In this document: piece after piece, positions 17,034-25,555 of the stretch
How the letters are laid out: each line of letters starts with the position of its first letter
Numbering within the stretch: the stretch's first letter is position 1
Source: Mesoflavibacter sp037029465
Lineage (GTDB): Bacteria > Bacteroidota > Bacteroidia > Flavobacteriales > Flavobacteriaceae
NCBI RefSeq assembly: GCF_037029465.1
Contig: NZ_JAYMEM010000026.1
Span: 372,001 to 436,000, forward strand
Reading direction: 5' to 3'
Length of the DNA stretch: 64,000 bases
Notes under the pieces: generated by a model
Database searches by the model: none
Told to the model about the DNA's origin: nothing
Seen by the model: only the letters and a program-made list of their open reading frames with translations
Position numbers and translations under genes: made by a program

Positions 17034-19813
17034 ATCTTATCTTTTAAGTATTTAGCAGTAACACTTTCTTTAACTTTTACCACTTCTTCAGGTGTACCAA
17101 AAGCGACTAATTGTCCACCATTTTCACCACCTTCAGGACCAAGATCTACAATGTAATCTGCACATTTAATCAAATCTAAATTATGCTCGACAACAATAAT
17201 AGAATGTCCTTTTTCAATTAAAGCATAAAATGATTTTAGTAATTTTTGAATATCATGAAAATGCAAACCTGTTGTAGGTTCATCAAAAATAAATAAGGCT
17301 TTGTCTTTAGTATTTCCTTTGCCTAAAAATGTTGCTAACTTTATACGTTGTGCTTCTCCGCCAGAAAGGGTAGAGCTGCTTTGCCCAAGTGTTACGTAGC
17401 CTAAACCAACATCTTGTAAAGGCTGTAATTTGTCTTTTATTTTGTTTTGCTTGTGTGTATCAAAGAAAGAAATAGCGTCGTCAATGGTCATATTCAGCAC
17501 ATCATCAATGCTTTTATTTTCAAAAGTAACTTCTAAAACTTCCTTTTTAAAACGTTTACCATTACAGGTTTCGCAGACTAAATGTACATCTGCCATAAAT
17601 TGCATTTCTATAGTAACCTCGCCTTCACCTTTACAGGTTTCGCAACGTCCACCATCAACATTAAAACTGAAATGTTTAGCAGCAAAATTTCTAATTTTAC
17701 TTAGTTTTTGTTTTGCAAATAAAGCTCTGATATCGTCATAAGCTTTGATATACGTTACAGGATTAGAACGTGATGAACGACCAATTGGGTTTTGGTCGAT
17801 AAACTCAATATGCTTGATGTTACTAAAATTTCCTTTTAATTCTGAAAATTGTCCAGCTTTATCACTAAATCCTGTTAATTTCTTTTGAATAGCAGGAAAA
17901 AGAATTTTCTTAACCAATGTACTTTTTCCACTTCCAGAAACACCGGTAACAACGGTTAGCATTTCTAAAGGAAAAGTAACATCAATGTTTTTTAAATTAT
18001 TTTCTCTTGCACCAACAACTTCTACGCTATACTTGCTTGTACGACGTTTTTTTGGAACTTCAATTTTTAAAGTTTCATTTAAATATTGAGCAGTAAGTGA
18101 CTTTGATTTTAAGATGTCTTTAAACGTACCTGTAGCAACAACTTCACCACCAAAAGTACCAGCTTCTGGACCTATATCTATAATGGTATCAGCTTGTTTC
18201 ATAATATCTTCGTCATGCTCAACAACTATAACCGTATTACCCAAATCGCGTAAAGATTTTAATACCGATATTAGTTTTTCTGAATCTTTTAGATGCAAAC
18301 CAATACTAGGCTCGTCTAAAATGTACATCGAACCCACTAAACTACTTCCTAGTGATGTTGCTAGGTTAATACGCTGACTTTCGCCACCTGAAAGTGTGTT
18401 AGATCGTCTGTTTAAGGTTAAATAATCTAAACCAACGTTGCTTAAAAAGGTTAAACGATTTTTAATTTCGATTAATAAACGTTCGGCAATTTTGGTGTCA
18501 TAATCATTCAATTCTAATTGATTGAAAAAAATAGACAACTTACTTAATGGCATTTCAACTAAATCTGTAATTGTAGCATTACTCACTTTTACATAACTAG
18601 CTTCTTTACGCAAACGTTTACCACCACAAACGTTACATTTTGTTTTTCCGCGATAGCGCGATAACATAACACGATTTTGAATTTTGTAAGCTTTACTTTC
18701 TAGCTCTTCAAAAAAGCTATTTAAACCTTCAAAATACTGATTACCTTCCCAAATTAAATTTTTATGTTCTTGACTTAATTGAAAATAGGGTTTGTGTATA
18801 GGAAAATCGAATTTATGCGAATTGTTTACCAATTGATCACGGTACCAACTCATACTTTCTCCTCGCCAAGGGAAAATAGCCTCTTCATAAACCGAAAGTG
18901 CAGTATTTGGAATTACTAAATCCTCATCAATACCAATAACATCACCGTAACCTTCACATTTTGGACATGCACCGTAAGGGTTATTAAAGCTGAATAGATG
19001 CACATTTGGCTCTAAAAACTGCATGTTATCTAATTCAAATTTATTACTAAAATGTCTTATTGAGTTATCTTTTAAAGTTTCAATATAACAATTGCCTTTA
19101 CCTTCAAAAAAAGCAGTTTGAATGGCATCTGCTAATCGGTTATAAAAATCGTCATCGTCTTTTGTTACAATTCTATCAACAACTAAAAATACATCTTCAG
19201 TAGATGTTAAATCTTTTGCTTGATCAATTCTTAAAACTTCATCTTTTACTTTAATTCTAGAATATCCTTGAGCATTTAAGGCGCTAAGTTTGTCTTGAAG
19301 TGCTCTTCCTTCTTCTAAATAAATAGGAGCTAGAAGTAAAAGTTTTTCTTTTAAATCAATAGTTTTTATAAATTCTAAAACATCTGTTACAGTGTCTTTT
19401 TTGACTTCGTTACCAGAAATAGGAGAGTAGGTACGACCAATACGTGCAAAAAGTAGTTTTAAATAGTCGTAAATCTCGGTTGTAGTTCCGACAGTAGAGC
19501 GTGGATTAGTAGAATTTACTTTCTGTTCTATAGCAATTGCAGGCGCAATACCTTTAATATAGTCTACTTTAGGTTTGTTAAGTCTACCTAAAAATTGTCG
19601 TGCATAACTACTAAGACTTTCTACATAACGACGTTGTCCTTCTGCATACAACGTATCAAATGCTAAACTAGATTTACCAGAACCTGATAGACCTGTTATA
19701 ACAACTAATTTACGTCTAGGTATAACAACATCTATATTCTTAAGGTTATGCAATTTAGCACCTTTAATTATGATGTTCTCTTTAGGGTTTACTTCAGAAA
19801 GCGTAGTCTTCAT
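17030..19813 (-). CDS. uvrA: Excinuclease ABC subunit A (UvrA)
   Basis: 927-aa damage-recognition ATPase of nucleotide excision repair, near the usual 940 residues. It has two ABC modules: Walker A GLSGSGKSS near the N-terminus and GVSGSGKST in the second half, with signatures LSGGESQRINLA and LSGGEAQRIKLA. Zinc-finger cysteines appear as CPKCEGYG, CNVCGGKR, CETCKGEG and CETCNGKR. The open frame extends 46 codons further upstream, but the ATG at 19813 opens the conserved start (KENIIIKGAKLHNLKNIDV), so the upstream extension is rejected. CAAAGATA at 19836-19843 is a minus-strand -7 box just before it. Confidence 0.96.
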   Translation of the reverse strand: MKTTLSEVNPKENIIIKGAKLHNLKNIDVVIPRRKLVVITGLSGSGKSSLAFDTLYAEGQRRYVESLSSYARQFLGRLNKPKVDYIKGIAPAIAIEQKVNSTNPRSTVGTTTEIYDYLKLLFARIGRTYSPISGNEVKKDTVTDVLEFIKTIDLKEKLLLLAPIYLEEGRALQDKLSALNAQGYSRIKVKDEVLRIDQAKDLTSTEDVFLVVDRIVTKDDDDFYNRLADAIQTAFFEGKGNCYIETLKDNSIRHFSNKFELDNMQFLEPNVHLFSFNNPYGACPKCEGYGDVIGIDEDLVIPNTALSVYEEAIFPWRGESMSWYRDQLVNNSHKFDFPIHKPYFQLSQEHKNLIWEGNQYFEGLNSFFEELESKAYKIQNRVMLSRYRGKTKCNVCGGKRLRKEASYVKVSNATITDLVEMPLSKLSIFFNQLELNDYDTKIAERLLIEIKNRLTFLSNVGLDYLTLNRRSNTLSGGESQRINLATSLGSSLVGSMYILDEPSIGLHLKDSEKLISVLKSLRDLGNTVIVVEHDEDIMKQADTIIDIGPEAGTFGGEVVATGTFKDILKSKSLTAQYLNETLKIEVPKKRRTSKYSVEVVGARENNLKNIDVTFPLEMLTVVTGVSGSGKSTLVKKILFPAIQKKLTGFSDKAGQFSELKGNFSNIKHIEFIDQNPIGRSSRSNPVTYIKAYDDIRALFAKQKLSKIRNFAAKHFSFNVDGGRCETCKGEGEVTIEMQFMADVHLVCETCNGKRFKKEVLEVTFENKSIDDVLNMTIDDAISFFDTHKQNKIKDKLQPLQDVGLGYVTLGQSSSTLSGGEAQRIKLATFLGKGNTKDKALFIFDEPTTGLHFHDIQKLLKSFYALIEKGHSIIVVEHNLDLIKCADYIVDLGPEGGENGGQLVAFGTPEEVVKVKESVTAKYLKDKI

Positions 19814-19907
19814 AGTCAATTTTCGTATAGATTTGCAAAGATAACACAACAATTTCAGCTTAAAAAATAGATTATTGTGCATTAAAATGTTAAAACTTGA
19901 AATTATG

Positions 19908-19940
19908 TTTGCATTTTTGGAATAATTGTTGTTACATTTG
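19908..19940 (+). promoter_or_regulatory. Promoter of the sigma-factor gene
   Basis: TTTG (19908-19911) and TACATTTG (19933-19940) are 21 bases apart, matching the Bacteroidota -33/-7 arrangement. Between them TTGGAAT-N5-TTGT is a weak sigma-54-like alternative. The leader to the ATG at 20051 is about 100 bases. Confidence 0.5.
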
Positions 19941-20050
19941 AAACATATCAATTAACCCACAAACACTTTTGCCTATAGCAAAACATTACTTTTTTAATTT
20001 ATAAACCCCAAGCCCGAAACACGTTTTCTGTGCAAAAAAAAGTAATGATT

Positions 20051-20635
20051 ATGCAAAAAGAATTAATCTCTGATGCTCAATTAGTGAGTAATTATATAAG
20101 AGGCGAAGAATCTGCTCTAGAAGTTTTAATTACAAGACATAAACAAAGAATTTACAGTTTTATATACTCTAAAGTTTTTGATAGAGATATATCTGAAGAT
20201 ATTTTTCAGGATACCTTTATCAAAGTAATAAGAACTTTAAAAAGAGGTAAATATAACGAAGAAGGTAAGTTTTTACCATGGGTAATGCGTATTGCTCATA
20301 ATTTGGTTATAGATCATTTTAGAAAAAACAGTCGTATGCCTAAGTTTGACAACTCAGGAGATTTTAATATTTTTTCTGTAATAAGTGATAATGCTTTAAA
20401 TGCAGAAAAAACAATTATAAAAGGTCAAGTAGAAGCAGATGTAAGACGTTTGATTGACGAGTTACCAGAAGACCAAAAAGAAGTTTTGGTAATGCGTATG
20501 TATAAAGATATGAGTTTTAAAGAAATCTCAGAACGCACAGGAGTAAGTATAAATACTGCTTTAGGACGTATGAGATATGCATTAATTAATATGAGAAAAG
20601 TAATAGAAAAGCACAATATTGTTTTAACAAATTAG
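20051..20635 (+). CDS. RNA polymerase sigma factor, ECF-type sigma-70 family
   Basis: 194-aa sigma factor. Region 2 (about 20-95) holds YSFIYSKVFDRDISEDIFQDTF and region 2.4-like FLPWVMRIAHNLVIDHFR. Region 4 (about 130-185) holds ELPEDQKEVLVMRMYKDMSFKEIS followed by the HTH ISERTGVSINTALGRMRYAL. No anti-sigma gene is adjacent, unusual for classic ECFs; instead a 47-aa ORF follows at 20699. GTG at 20030 and ATG at 20045 are in frame; ATG 20051 gives the usual MQKELISDAQLVSNYI start and is preferred. Closely similar sigma factors are conserved across Flavobacteriia, suggesting a core role. Confidence 0.88.
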   Translation: MQKELISDAQLVSNYIRGEESALEVLITRHKQRIYSFIYSKVFDRDISEDIFQDTFIKVIRTLKRGKYNEEGKFLPWVMRIAHNLVIDHFRKNSRMPKFDNSGDFNIFSVISDNALNAEKTIIKGQVEADVRRLIDELPEDQKEVLVMRMYKDMSFKEISERTGVSINTALGRMRYALINMRKVIEKHNIVLTN

Positions 20636-20698
20636 GATAAACAATAAAGTTAAATCTTATCCGTTATAATGTAGTAACAAACTAAAAATCTACATTAA

Positions 20699-20842
20699 AT
20701 GGCAAAACTTTACTCTAATAAACCTAAATCAGATTTTAAATTGAACCCAAAAGATGAAACAATAAGTTTTATCCTTAATTACTCTAAGGCTTTAAGTGTT
20801 ATAAATTATAAAAGCATGAAGTTTGAATCACTTCAAAATTAA
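20699..20842 (+). CDS. Small conserved-looking protein (47 aa) downstream of the sigma factor
   Basis: ATG at 20699, stop TAA at 20840-20842, same strand and 63 bases after the sigma-factor gene, followed at once by a strong terminator. The sequence is soluble and Lys/Ser/Asn-rich, with a central segment TISFILNYSKALSVINY that could form an amphipathic helix. It is too short for a standard anti-sigma domain and has no membrane helix. Position between gene and terminator, and protein-like codon usage, support a real gene. Function is unknown; a sigma-factor partner is only a guess. Confidence 0.7.
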   Translation: MAKLYSNKPKSDFKLNPKDETISFILNYSKALSVINYKSMKFESLQN

Positions 20843-20845
20843 AAG

Positions 20846-20877
20846 AAAAACGTCCTAAAACATTAGGACGTTTTTTT
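20846..20877 (+). terminator. Terminator of the sigma-factor/small-ORF transcript
   Basis: AACGTCCTAA pairs with TTAGGACGTT over a 4-base loop, then a T run. The right arm lies inside the 3' end of the convergent nth gene, whose stop is at 20863. Confidence 0.85.
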
Positions 20878-21519
20878 ATGATATTCTTTTAAAACTGTAG
20901 CTCTTCCAATAGTTTTTGTAATAATATCTTTATCTAAATCCCAACCACGAGCAGGAGAATATTCTCTTCCATACCAAATGATTTGCAGATGTAAATCGTT
21001 CCATAGTTCTTTAGGGAATAGGCGTTTAGCGTCTTTTTCTGTTTGAGCTACGCTTTTTCCGTTAGATAAATTCCAACGATACATCAAACGATGGATATGT
21101 GTGTCTACAGGAAAAGCAGGTACACCAAATGCTTGACTCATTACAACACTAGCTGTTTTGTGTCCAACAGCAGGTAACTCTTCTAAAGCTTCAAAAGATT
21201 GCGGGACTTCACCATTATATTTTTCAATTAAAATTTTAGATAAACCATAAATGCCTTTACTTTTCATAGGTGATAAACCACATGGTTTTATAATTTCTTT
21301 TATTTCTTCTACAGATAATTTAACCATATCATAAGGGTTATCTGCTTCTGCAAATAATAACGGTGTTATTTGGTTAACTCTAACATCTGTACATTGTGCA
21401 GATAGTAAAACGGCTACTAAAAGAGTGTAAGGATCTTTATGATCTAAAGGGATAGGGATTTCAGGATATAACTTATTTAACGTATTTATAACAAAATGTA
21501 CCTTTTCTTGCTTAGTCAT
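20863..21519 (-). CDS. nth: Endonuclease III without the Fe-S cluster cysteines
   Basis: 218-aa base-excision glycosylase/AP lyase acting on oxidised pyrimidines. The HhH motif LPAVGHKTASVV carries the catalytic Lys121, and Asp139 lies in FPVDTHIHR, equivalent to E. coli Lys120 and Asp138. The usual C-terminal C-x6-C-x2-C-x5-C [4Fe-4S] loop is absent: the segment reads WYGREYSPARGWDLDKD with no cysteine. Otherwise length and order are standard, so it is a cluster-less variant rather than a pseudogene. Its last codons overlap the terminator of the convergent sigma-factor transcript. Confidence 0.9.
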   Translation of the reverse strand: MTKQEKVHFVINTLNKLYPEIPIPLDHKDPYTLLVAVLLSAQCTDVRVNQITPLLFAEADNPYDMVKLSVEEIKEIIKPCGLSPMKSKGIYGLSKILIEKYNGEVPQSFEALEELPAVGHKTASVVMSQAFGVPAFPVDTHIHRLMYRWNLSNGKSVAQTEKDAKRLFPKELWNDLHLQIIWYGREYSPARGWDLDKDIITKTIGRATVLKEYHKKTS

Positions 21520-21534
21520 TAATTCGTATTTTTG
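21508..21534 (+). promoter_or_regulatory. Promoter of bcp
   Basis: TTG (21508-21510), 16-base spacer, TATTTTTG (21527-21534). It starts inside the first codons of divergent nth. The in-frame TTG at 21532 is part of this box, which excludes it as the bcp start. Confidence 0.55.
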
Positions 21535-21555
21535 AATAAAATCAAAATTACAACT

Positions 21556-22014
21556 ATGAATACATTAAAACAAGGCGATAAAGTGCCAAATTTTACAGTA
21601 AATGATCAAGATGGAAATGCAGTTTCTTTATCTGACTATAAAGGAAAAAAATTAATTGTTTTTTTCTATCCAAAAGCAAGTACACCAGGTTGTACTGCCG
21701 AAGCTTGTAATTTAAGAGATAACTACAAAGTTTTACAAGATAAAGGATTTGAATTATTAGGTGTTAGTGCCGATTCTGAAAAAAGGCAAACTAATTTTAA
21801 GAATAAGTATGAATTTCCTTTTCCGCTTTTAGCAGATGAAGAAAAAGAAGTAATCAATGCGTTTGGAGTTTGGGGACCAAAAAAGTTTATGGGTAGAGAA
21901 TATGATGGTATACACCGTAAAACTTTTTTAGTAGATGAAAATGGAGTAGTGGAGCACGTTATTGATAAAGTAAAAACAAAAGACCATGCAGCTCAAATAT
22001 TAGAGTTGGTATAA
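21556..22014 (+). CDS. bcp: Thioredoxin-dependent thiol peroxidase (BCP/PrxQ)
   Basis: 152-aa atypical 2-Cys peroxiredoxin that reduces H2O2 and organic peroxides. It has the peroxidatic Cys46 in PKASTPGCTAEAC and the resolving Cys51 in the C-x4-C spacing of PrxQ. PNFTVNDQDG and the C-terminal KTFLVDENG are family features. Cytoplasmic. The start is the ATG at 21556, about 22 bases after the promoter -7 box. A terminator follows directly. Confidence 0.94.
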   Translation: MNTLKQGDKVPNFTVNDQDGNAVSLSDYKGKKLIVFFYPKASTPGCTAEACNLRDNYKVLQDKGFELLGVSADSEKRQTNFKNKYEFPFPLLADEEKEVINAFGVWGPKKFMGREYDGIHRKTFLVDENGVVEHVIDKVKTKDHAAQILELV

Positions 22015-22035
22015 GAAGTTAGTTGAAACCTAAAT

Positions 22036-22070
22036 AAAAAAGGCGTTAGATTTAATCTAACGCCTTTTTG
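22036..22070. terminator. Bidirectional terminator between bcp and the 483-aa protein
   Basis: AGGCGTTAGAT and ATCTAACGCCT form a perfect stem with a 3-base loop, flanked by A and T runs. Confidence 0.88.
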
Positions 22071-22089
22071 TTTTTTATACAATATAAGA

Positions 22090-23541
22090 TTATTTACTTT
22101 GAATTTCTTCAGTTTCACAACCAAATAAACTTTGTTCTGCGATTAGTTTAGAAACACCTTCTGGTAACATAGGTTGCCAACCATCTTCTCCTTCAGCGAT
22201 CATTTTTAATACTTTTCTTGAGAAAACGTTTAATGTAGATGGGTCATAATCAGTAATATCAACCACTTTACCATTGTATTTAAAGAACTTGTAAAGCTCT
22301 TTCATTCTTGGATGAACTTTAAGATTATCACTTGTAGTAATTGTTCCATCTTCATTTTCCATAGGGTAAAGATATACGCGTAAATCTTTAAAGAATAACT
22401 TACCAAAAGCTTCTAAAATTCCACCACTTAAATGACGATAATATTTCTCATCAAAAATATCTACTAAGTTATTTACACCCATTGCTAATCCCATACGGTT
22501 TTTAGTATATTGAGAGAAATACTCTACTAACTTGTAATACTCTTGGAAATTAGAAATCAATACAGTTTGACCTAAAGAACACAGTAAACGTGCTCTATCC
22601 ATAAAGTCCTGCTCGTCAATTTCACCTTCTGCTCTTAGGTTAGAAAGTGTAATTTCGAAGATAACTTGTGTTTTGTCTTCATCTACCTTATTTTCTTTAA
22701 TAAACATTTCTAAGGATTTGTGGTACATATCCATATTAACCTTAGTTACAGGTCTAAAACTACCACGTAATGCTAAAATGTTTTTCTTGTAAAGGACTCT
22801 TGCAGGAAGTACATTATTACCATCTGGAGCAAACATAACGGCATCTGTCATACCATTTTTAACTAACTGTAAGCTCATTAAACGGTTGTCTACATCTTTA
22901 AATACAGGACCAGTAAAGTTGATGGTATCAATTTCTAATTGGTCTTTATCTAAATGATCGTATAAGTATCTTAATAATTTTTTAGGTTCGTTATATTTAT
23001 AGAAAGCTCCGTAAATTAGGTTAGTTCCTAAAATACCTAATGTTTCTTGTTGTAATCTAGCATCATTCTCTTTAAAACGAATATGAAGAATAATTTCGTT
23101 TACTTCTTTGTCTTCGGGATCTATTTGATATTTAATTCCTACCCAACCGTGTCCTTTATATTTCTTAGCAAAATCAATAGTTGCAACGGTATTTGCAAAA
23201 CTAAAAAACATTCTATGGGGATTGTTTTCTCTTCCTATACGCTCTTCAATAAGTCTGTATTCATGTTGAAGCATTTTACGTAAACGCGCCTCTGTTACAT
23301 AACGTCTATCTTCTTCTATACCATAAATGGCATCACTAAAGTTTTTATCGTAAGCAGACATTGCTTTTGCAATAGTACCGGATGCGCCACCAGCTCTAAA
23401 AAAATGCCTTACAGTTTCTTGACCAGCACCAATTTCGGCAAATGTACCGTAGATGTTTTCGTTTAAGTTAATACGAAGCGCTTTGTCTTTTAAGGATGGA
23501 ATATTTTCAAATTCTTTATCTCCTTTTAGCGTAATTTCCAT
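22090..23541 (-). CDS. Conserved 483-aa protein of unknown function
   Basis: Soluble protein with no signal peptide or membrane helix. It has a glycine-rich N-terminal motif FAEIGAGQETVRHFFRAGGASGTIAKAMSAYD (residues about 35-66; GAGQE and AGGASGT are striking). A YGIEEDRRYVTEARL segment follows, then a mixed alpha/beta body and a Cys near the end. I recognise it as a conserved Bacteroidota family that databases label inconsistently (TonB-dependent receptor, nicotinate-nucleotide adenylyltransferase). Neither label is supported here: there is no barrel, no plug and no HxGH nucleotidyltransferase motif. A good promoter precedes it. Confidence 0.75.
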   Translation of the reverse strand: MEITLKGDKEFENIPSLKDKALRINLNENIYGTFAEIGAGQETVRHFFRAGGASGTIAKAMSAYDKNFSDAIYGIEEDRRYVTEARLRKMLQHEYRLIEERIGRENNPHRMFFSFANTVATIDFAKKYKGHGWVGIKYQIDPEDKEVNEIILHIRFKENDARLQQETLGILGTNLIYGAFYKYNEPKKLLRYLYDHLDKDQLEIDTINFTGPVFKDVDNRLMSLQLVKNGMTDAVMFAPDGNNVLPARVLYKKNILALRGSFRPVTKVNMDMYHKSLEMFIKENKVDEDKTQVIFEITLSNLRAEGEIDEQDFMDRARLLCSLGQTVLISNFQEYYKLVEYFSQYTKNRMGLAMGVNNLVDIFDEKYYRHLSGGILEAFGKLFFKDLRVYLYPMENEDGTITTSDNLKVHPRMKELYKFFKYNGKVVDITDYDPSTLNVFSRKVLKMIAEGEDGWQPMLPEGVSKLIAEQSLFGCETEEIQSK

Positions 23542-23567
23542 AAAAATCCCTATAAAATTAAGTGCTA

Positions 23568-23596
23568 CAAAGGTACCAAATAACTATAGTAAACAA
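23568..23596 (-). promoter_or_regulatory. Promoter of the 483-aa conserved protein
   Basis: On the minus strand: TTG (23594-23596), 18-base spacer, TACCTTTG (23568-23575). The leader to the ATG at 23541 is about 20 bases. Confidence 0.6.
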
Positions 23597-23633
23597 AAAA
23601 ATTAACTTATTTTTGTTTAAAATTTTAAACAGT

Positions 23634-24395
23634 TTGAAAATTACATTTTTAGGTACTGGTACTTCACAAGGCATTCCGATTATAGGAAGCACTCATCCAG
23701 TGTGTTTAAGCAAAAACCCTAAAGATAAACGTTTGCGTGTTTCAGTTTTGGTAGAATGGGATGATTACACTTACGTAATAGATTGCGGTCCAGACTTTAG
23801 ACAACAAATGCTTCGTGCAAATGTGAATAAAATTGACGGAATTATTTTCACACACGAGCATGCCGATCATACCGCAGGTTTAGACGATATTAGACCGTTT
23901 TTTTTTCGTCAAGGAGATATTCCAATCTATGCACATAAACGAGTAGTAGAGCAACTTAAGCAACGTTTTGCTTATATTTTTGCTACTGAAAATAAATATC
24001 CAGGTGTACCAAATTTAGCAATAAACGAAATTGAAAATAAACCATTTAAGCTGAATGATTTAGAGGTTTTTCCTGTGGAAGTTTTTCATCATAAATTGCA
24101 AGTATTTGGATTTAGATTTAACAACTTTGCTTATTTAACAGATGTTAAAACAATTCCTGATGAAGAAATGGAAAAACTTAAAAACCTAGATGTTTTAGTG
24201 ATTAATGCCTTGCGAGAAGAGACTCATATTTCGCATTTAAACTTAGAAGAAGCATTACAAATTATAGATATATTACAACCTAAAAAAGCCTATTTAACTC
24301 ATATAAGCCACTTGTTAGGTTTTCATGATGAAGTACAACAAAAATTACCAAAAAACGTTTTTTTGGCATATGATGAACTTCAAATTCAACTTTAA
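23634..24395 (+). CDS. MBL-fold metal-dependent hydrolase (PhnP-like)
   Basis: 253-aa metallo-beta-lactamase-fold hydrolase. The metal motif H-x-H-x-DH is FTHEHADH (His74, His76, Asp78, His79), with further ligands in AYLTDVKT and the late HISHLLGFH. The N-terminus KITFLGTGTSQGIPIIG is typical of PhnP-like phosphodiesterases. The start is TTG at 23634, because the conserved strand begins right there and a -7 box (TATTTTTG, 23608-23615) lies 18 bases before it. The ATG at 23562 would lie upstream of that promoter and is rejected. The substrate, probably a cyclic phosphodiester, is inferred. Confidence 0.85.
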   Translation: MKITFLGTGTSQGIPIIGSTHPVCLSKNPKDKRLRVSVLVEWDDYTYVIDCGPDFRQQMLRANVNKIDGIIFTHEHADHTAGLDDIRPFFFRQGDIPIYAHKRVVEQLKQRFAYIFATENKYPGVPNLAINEIENKPFKLNDLEVFPVEVFHHKLQVFGFRFNNFAYLTDVKTIPDEEMEKLKNLDVLVINALREETHISHLNLEEALQIIDILQPKKAYLTHISHLLGFHDEVQQKLPKNVFLAYDELQIQL

Positions 24396-24409
24396 AATCA
24401 AAAATTATA

Positions 24410-24910
24410 ATGAAGAATAAAATTTTTATGTACCTGTTTATTTTTACGTTACTTGTTGTTTTGTTTCAGTACGTAAACACTAAAAACTACGTAAATGCCA
24501 ATGATGGACAATTAAAAAGTTTAAAAGAGAAAAACATAAGAATGAAAGACTCTTTAGCGCTTCTAAACAATCAGTTAAATGATTTTATAATGTTTGATTT
24601 TAGATATAATCAAGAAGCTAAAGACTATTATTATAACCGAAATATCAATACGGATTCTTTAATTACTTTAATTGAAAATGAATTGTATGATTTAACAGAC
24701 GTACCAGGAGAACATCCATTAATTCCTTATGCAGCTTCAGAAGGAAAGAAAATGCAATTCAATTCTATTAAAATTTTAAATCACAAGTGGATTATTGCCG
24801 ATTTTTCTGATGGTGTGTTTTGGGGAGAATTACTAATTAAATATGAAATTACTCCTGAAAATCAATTGAATTTTAAAGTATTAGATCACTTGTTGTATCC
24901 TACAAATTAG
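24410..24910 (+). CDS. Membrane-anchored protein of unknown function with coiled coil
   Basis: 166 aa. One N-terminal hydrophobic helix (about 5-22) is followed by a short heptad-like segment (about 32-60, LKSLKEKNIRMKDSLALLNN) and a soluble alpha/beta domain with several Trp/Tyr. Gene order (14 bases after the MBL hydrolase, same strand) suggests cotranscription. The last 11 bases overlap the 3' end of the convergent esterase gene. I do not recognise a named family. Confidence 0.7.
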   Translation: MKNKIFMYLFIFTLLVVLFQYVNTKNYVNANDGQLKSLKEKNIRMKDSLALLNNQLNDFIMFDFRYNQEAKDYYYNRNINTDSLITLIENELYDLTDVPGEHPLIPYAASEGKKMQFNSIKILNHKWIIADFSDGVFWGELLIKYEITPENQLNFKVLDHLLYPTN

Positions 24911-25553
24911 TGTTTGCTTTCAACCATTCTCTAAACTCATAAAAATTCTGTGGCGCAACGCCATGTCCAACAGGAAACTCGCTATACTTATAGTTTGCGC
25001 CTAATTGTTCCATAAATGGTTTGGTTTGTCTTGCCCAATCCACTGGTATAACTTGGTCTACACTTCCGTGTGAACAGTAAAAATTAAGATTTTTATAAGT
25101 TTCTGGTGCTTTTAATTCAAATAAATCAGGATTTACATAGCCGCTTAAAGCAATAACATTTTTAATTTTTTCAGGATATGTAAAAGCAACTGCATAGCTT
25201 AAAATTGCGCCTTGACTAAAACCTAAAAGTGTTACATTATCACTATCTGCGTTGTATTTAGCTAAAATTTCATCTATAAAATTAGCAATCAAATCTCTAG
25301 ATTGTTTGGCTTGCTCGTTATCGCTCCATTTTCCTTTTTCTGCATCAAAATTTATGGCGTACCATGCATTTCCAAAAGGTTGCATTGGGTAAGGCGCTTT
25401 CGCGGAAATAATTAAAAATTCCTCTGGTAACTCTGAAGCAAAACTAAATAAATCATTCTCATCACTTCCATAACCATGAAAGAGTAGAAGTAATGGTGCA
25501 TTTTCTTTTAAAGTTGAAGGTCTTACTAAATACTCTAAGCTTAAATCAGTCAT
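24900..25553 (-). CDS. Alpha/beta hydrolase, carboxylesterase/phospholipase family
   Basis: 217-aa serine hydrolase of the Abhydrolase_2 type. It has an oxyanion-region HGYGSDENDL (about residues 26-35), nucleophile elbow GFSQGA (Ser about 115), acid in GSVDQVIPV and His in VGHGVAP. No signal peptide. Last gene of a four-gene minus-strand operon, two bases after the DUF4870-like gene. An 11-13 base stretch around 25398-25410 is the common flavobacterial repeat CGCTTTCGCGGAA, here read as codons (ISAKAP). The physiological ester is unknown. Confidence 0.88.
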   Translation of the reverse strand: MTDLSLEYLVRPSTLKENAPLLLLFHGYGSDENDLFSFASELPEEFLIISAKAPYPMQPFGNAWYAINFDAEKGKWSDNEQAKQSRDLIANFIDEILAKYNADSDNVTLLGFSQGAILSYAVAFTYPEKIKNVIALSGYVNPDLFELKAPETYKNLNFYCSHGSVDQVIPVDWARQTKPFMEQLGANYKYSEFPVGHGVAPQNFYEFREWLKANTNL

Positions 25554-25555
25554 TT

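Noticed and set aside
19814..19951. 46-codon N-terminal extension of uvrA
   Set aside because: The residues are not UvrA-like and cover a minus-strand -7 box; ATG 19813 opens the conserved domain.
23562..23633. Upstream ATG for the MBL hydrolase
   Set aside because: It lies before the likely -7 box (23608-23615), and the conserved fold begins exactly at TTG 23634.
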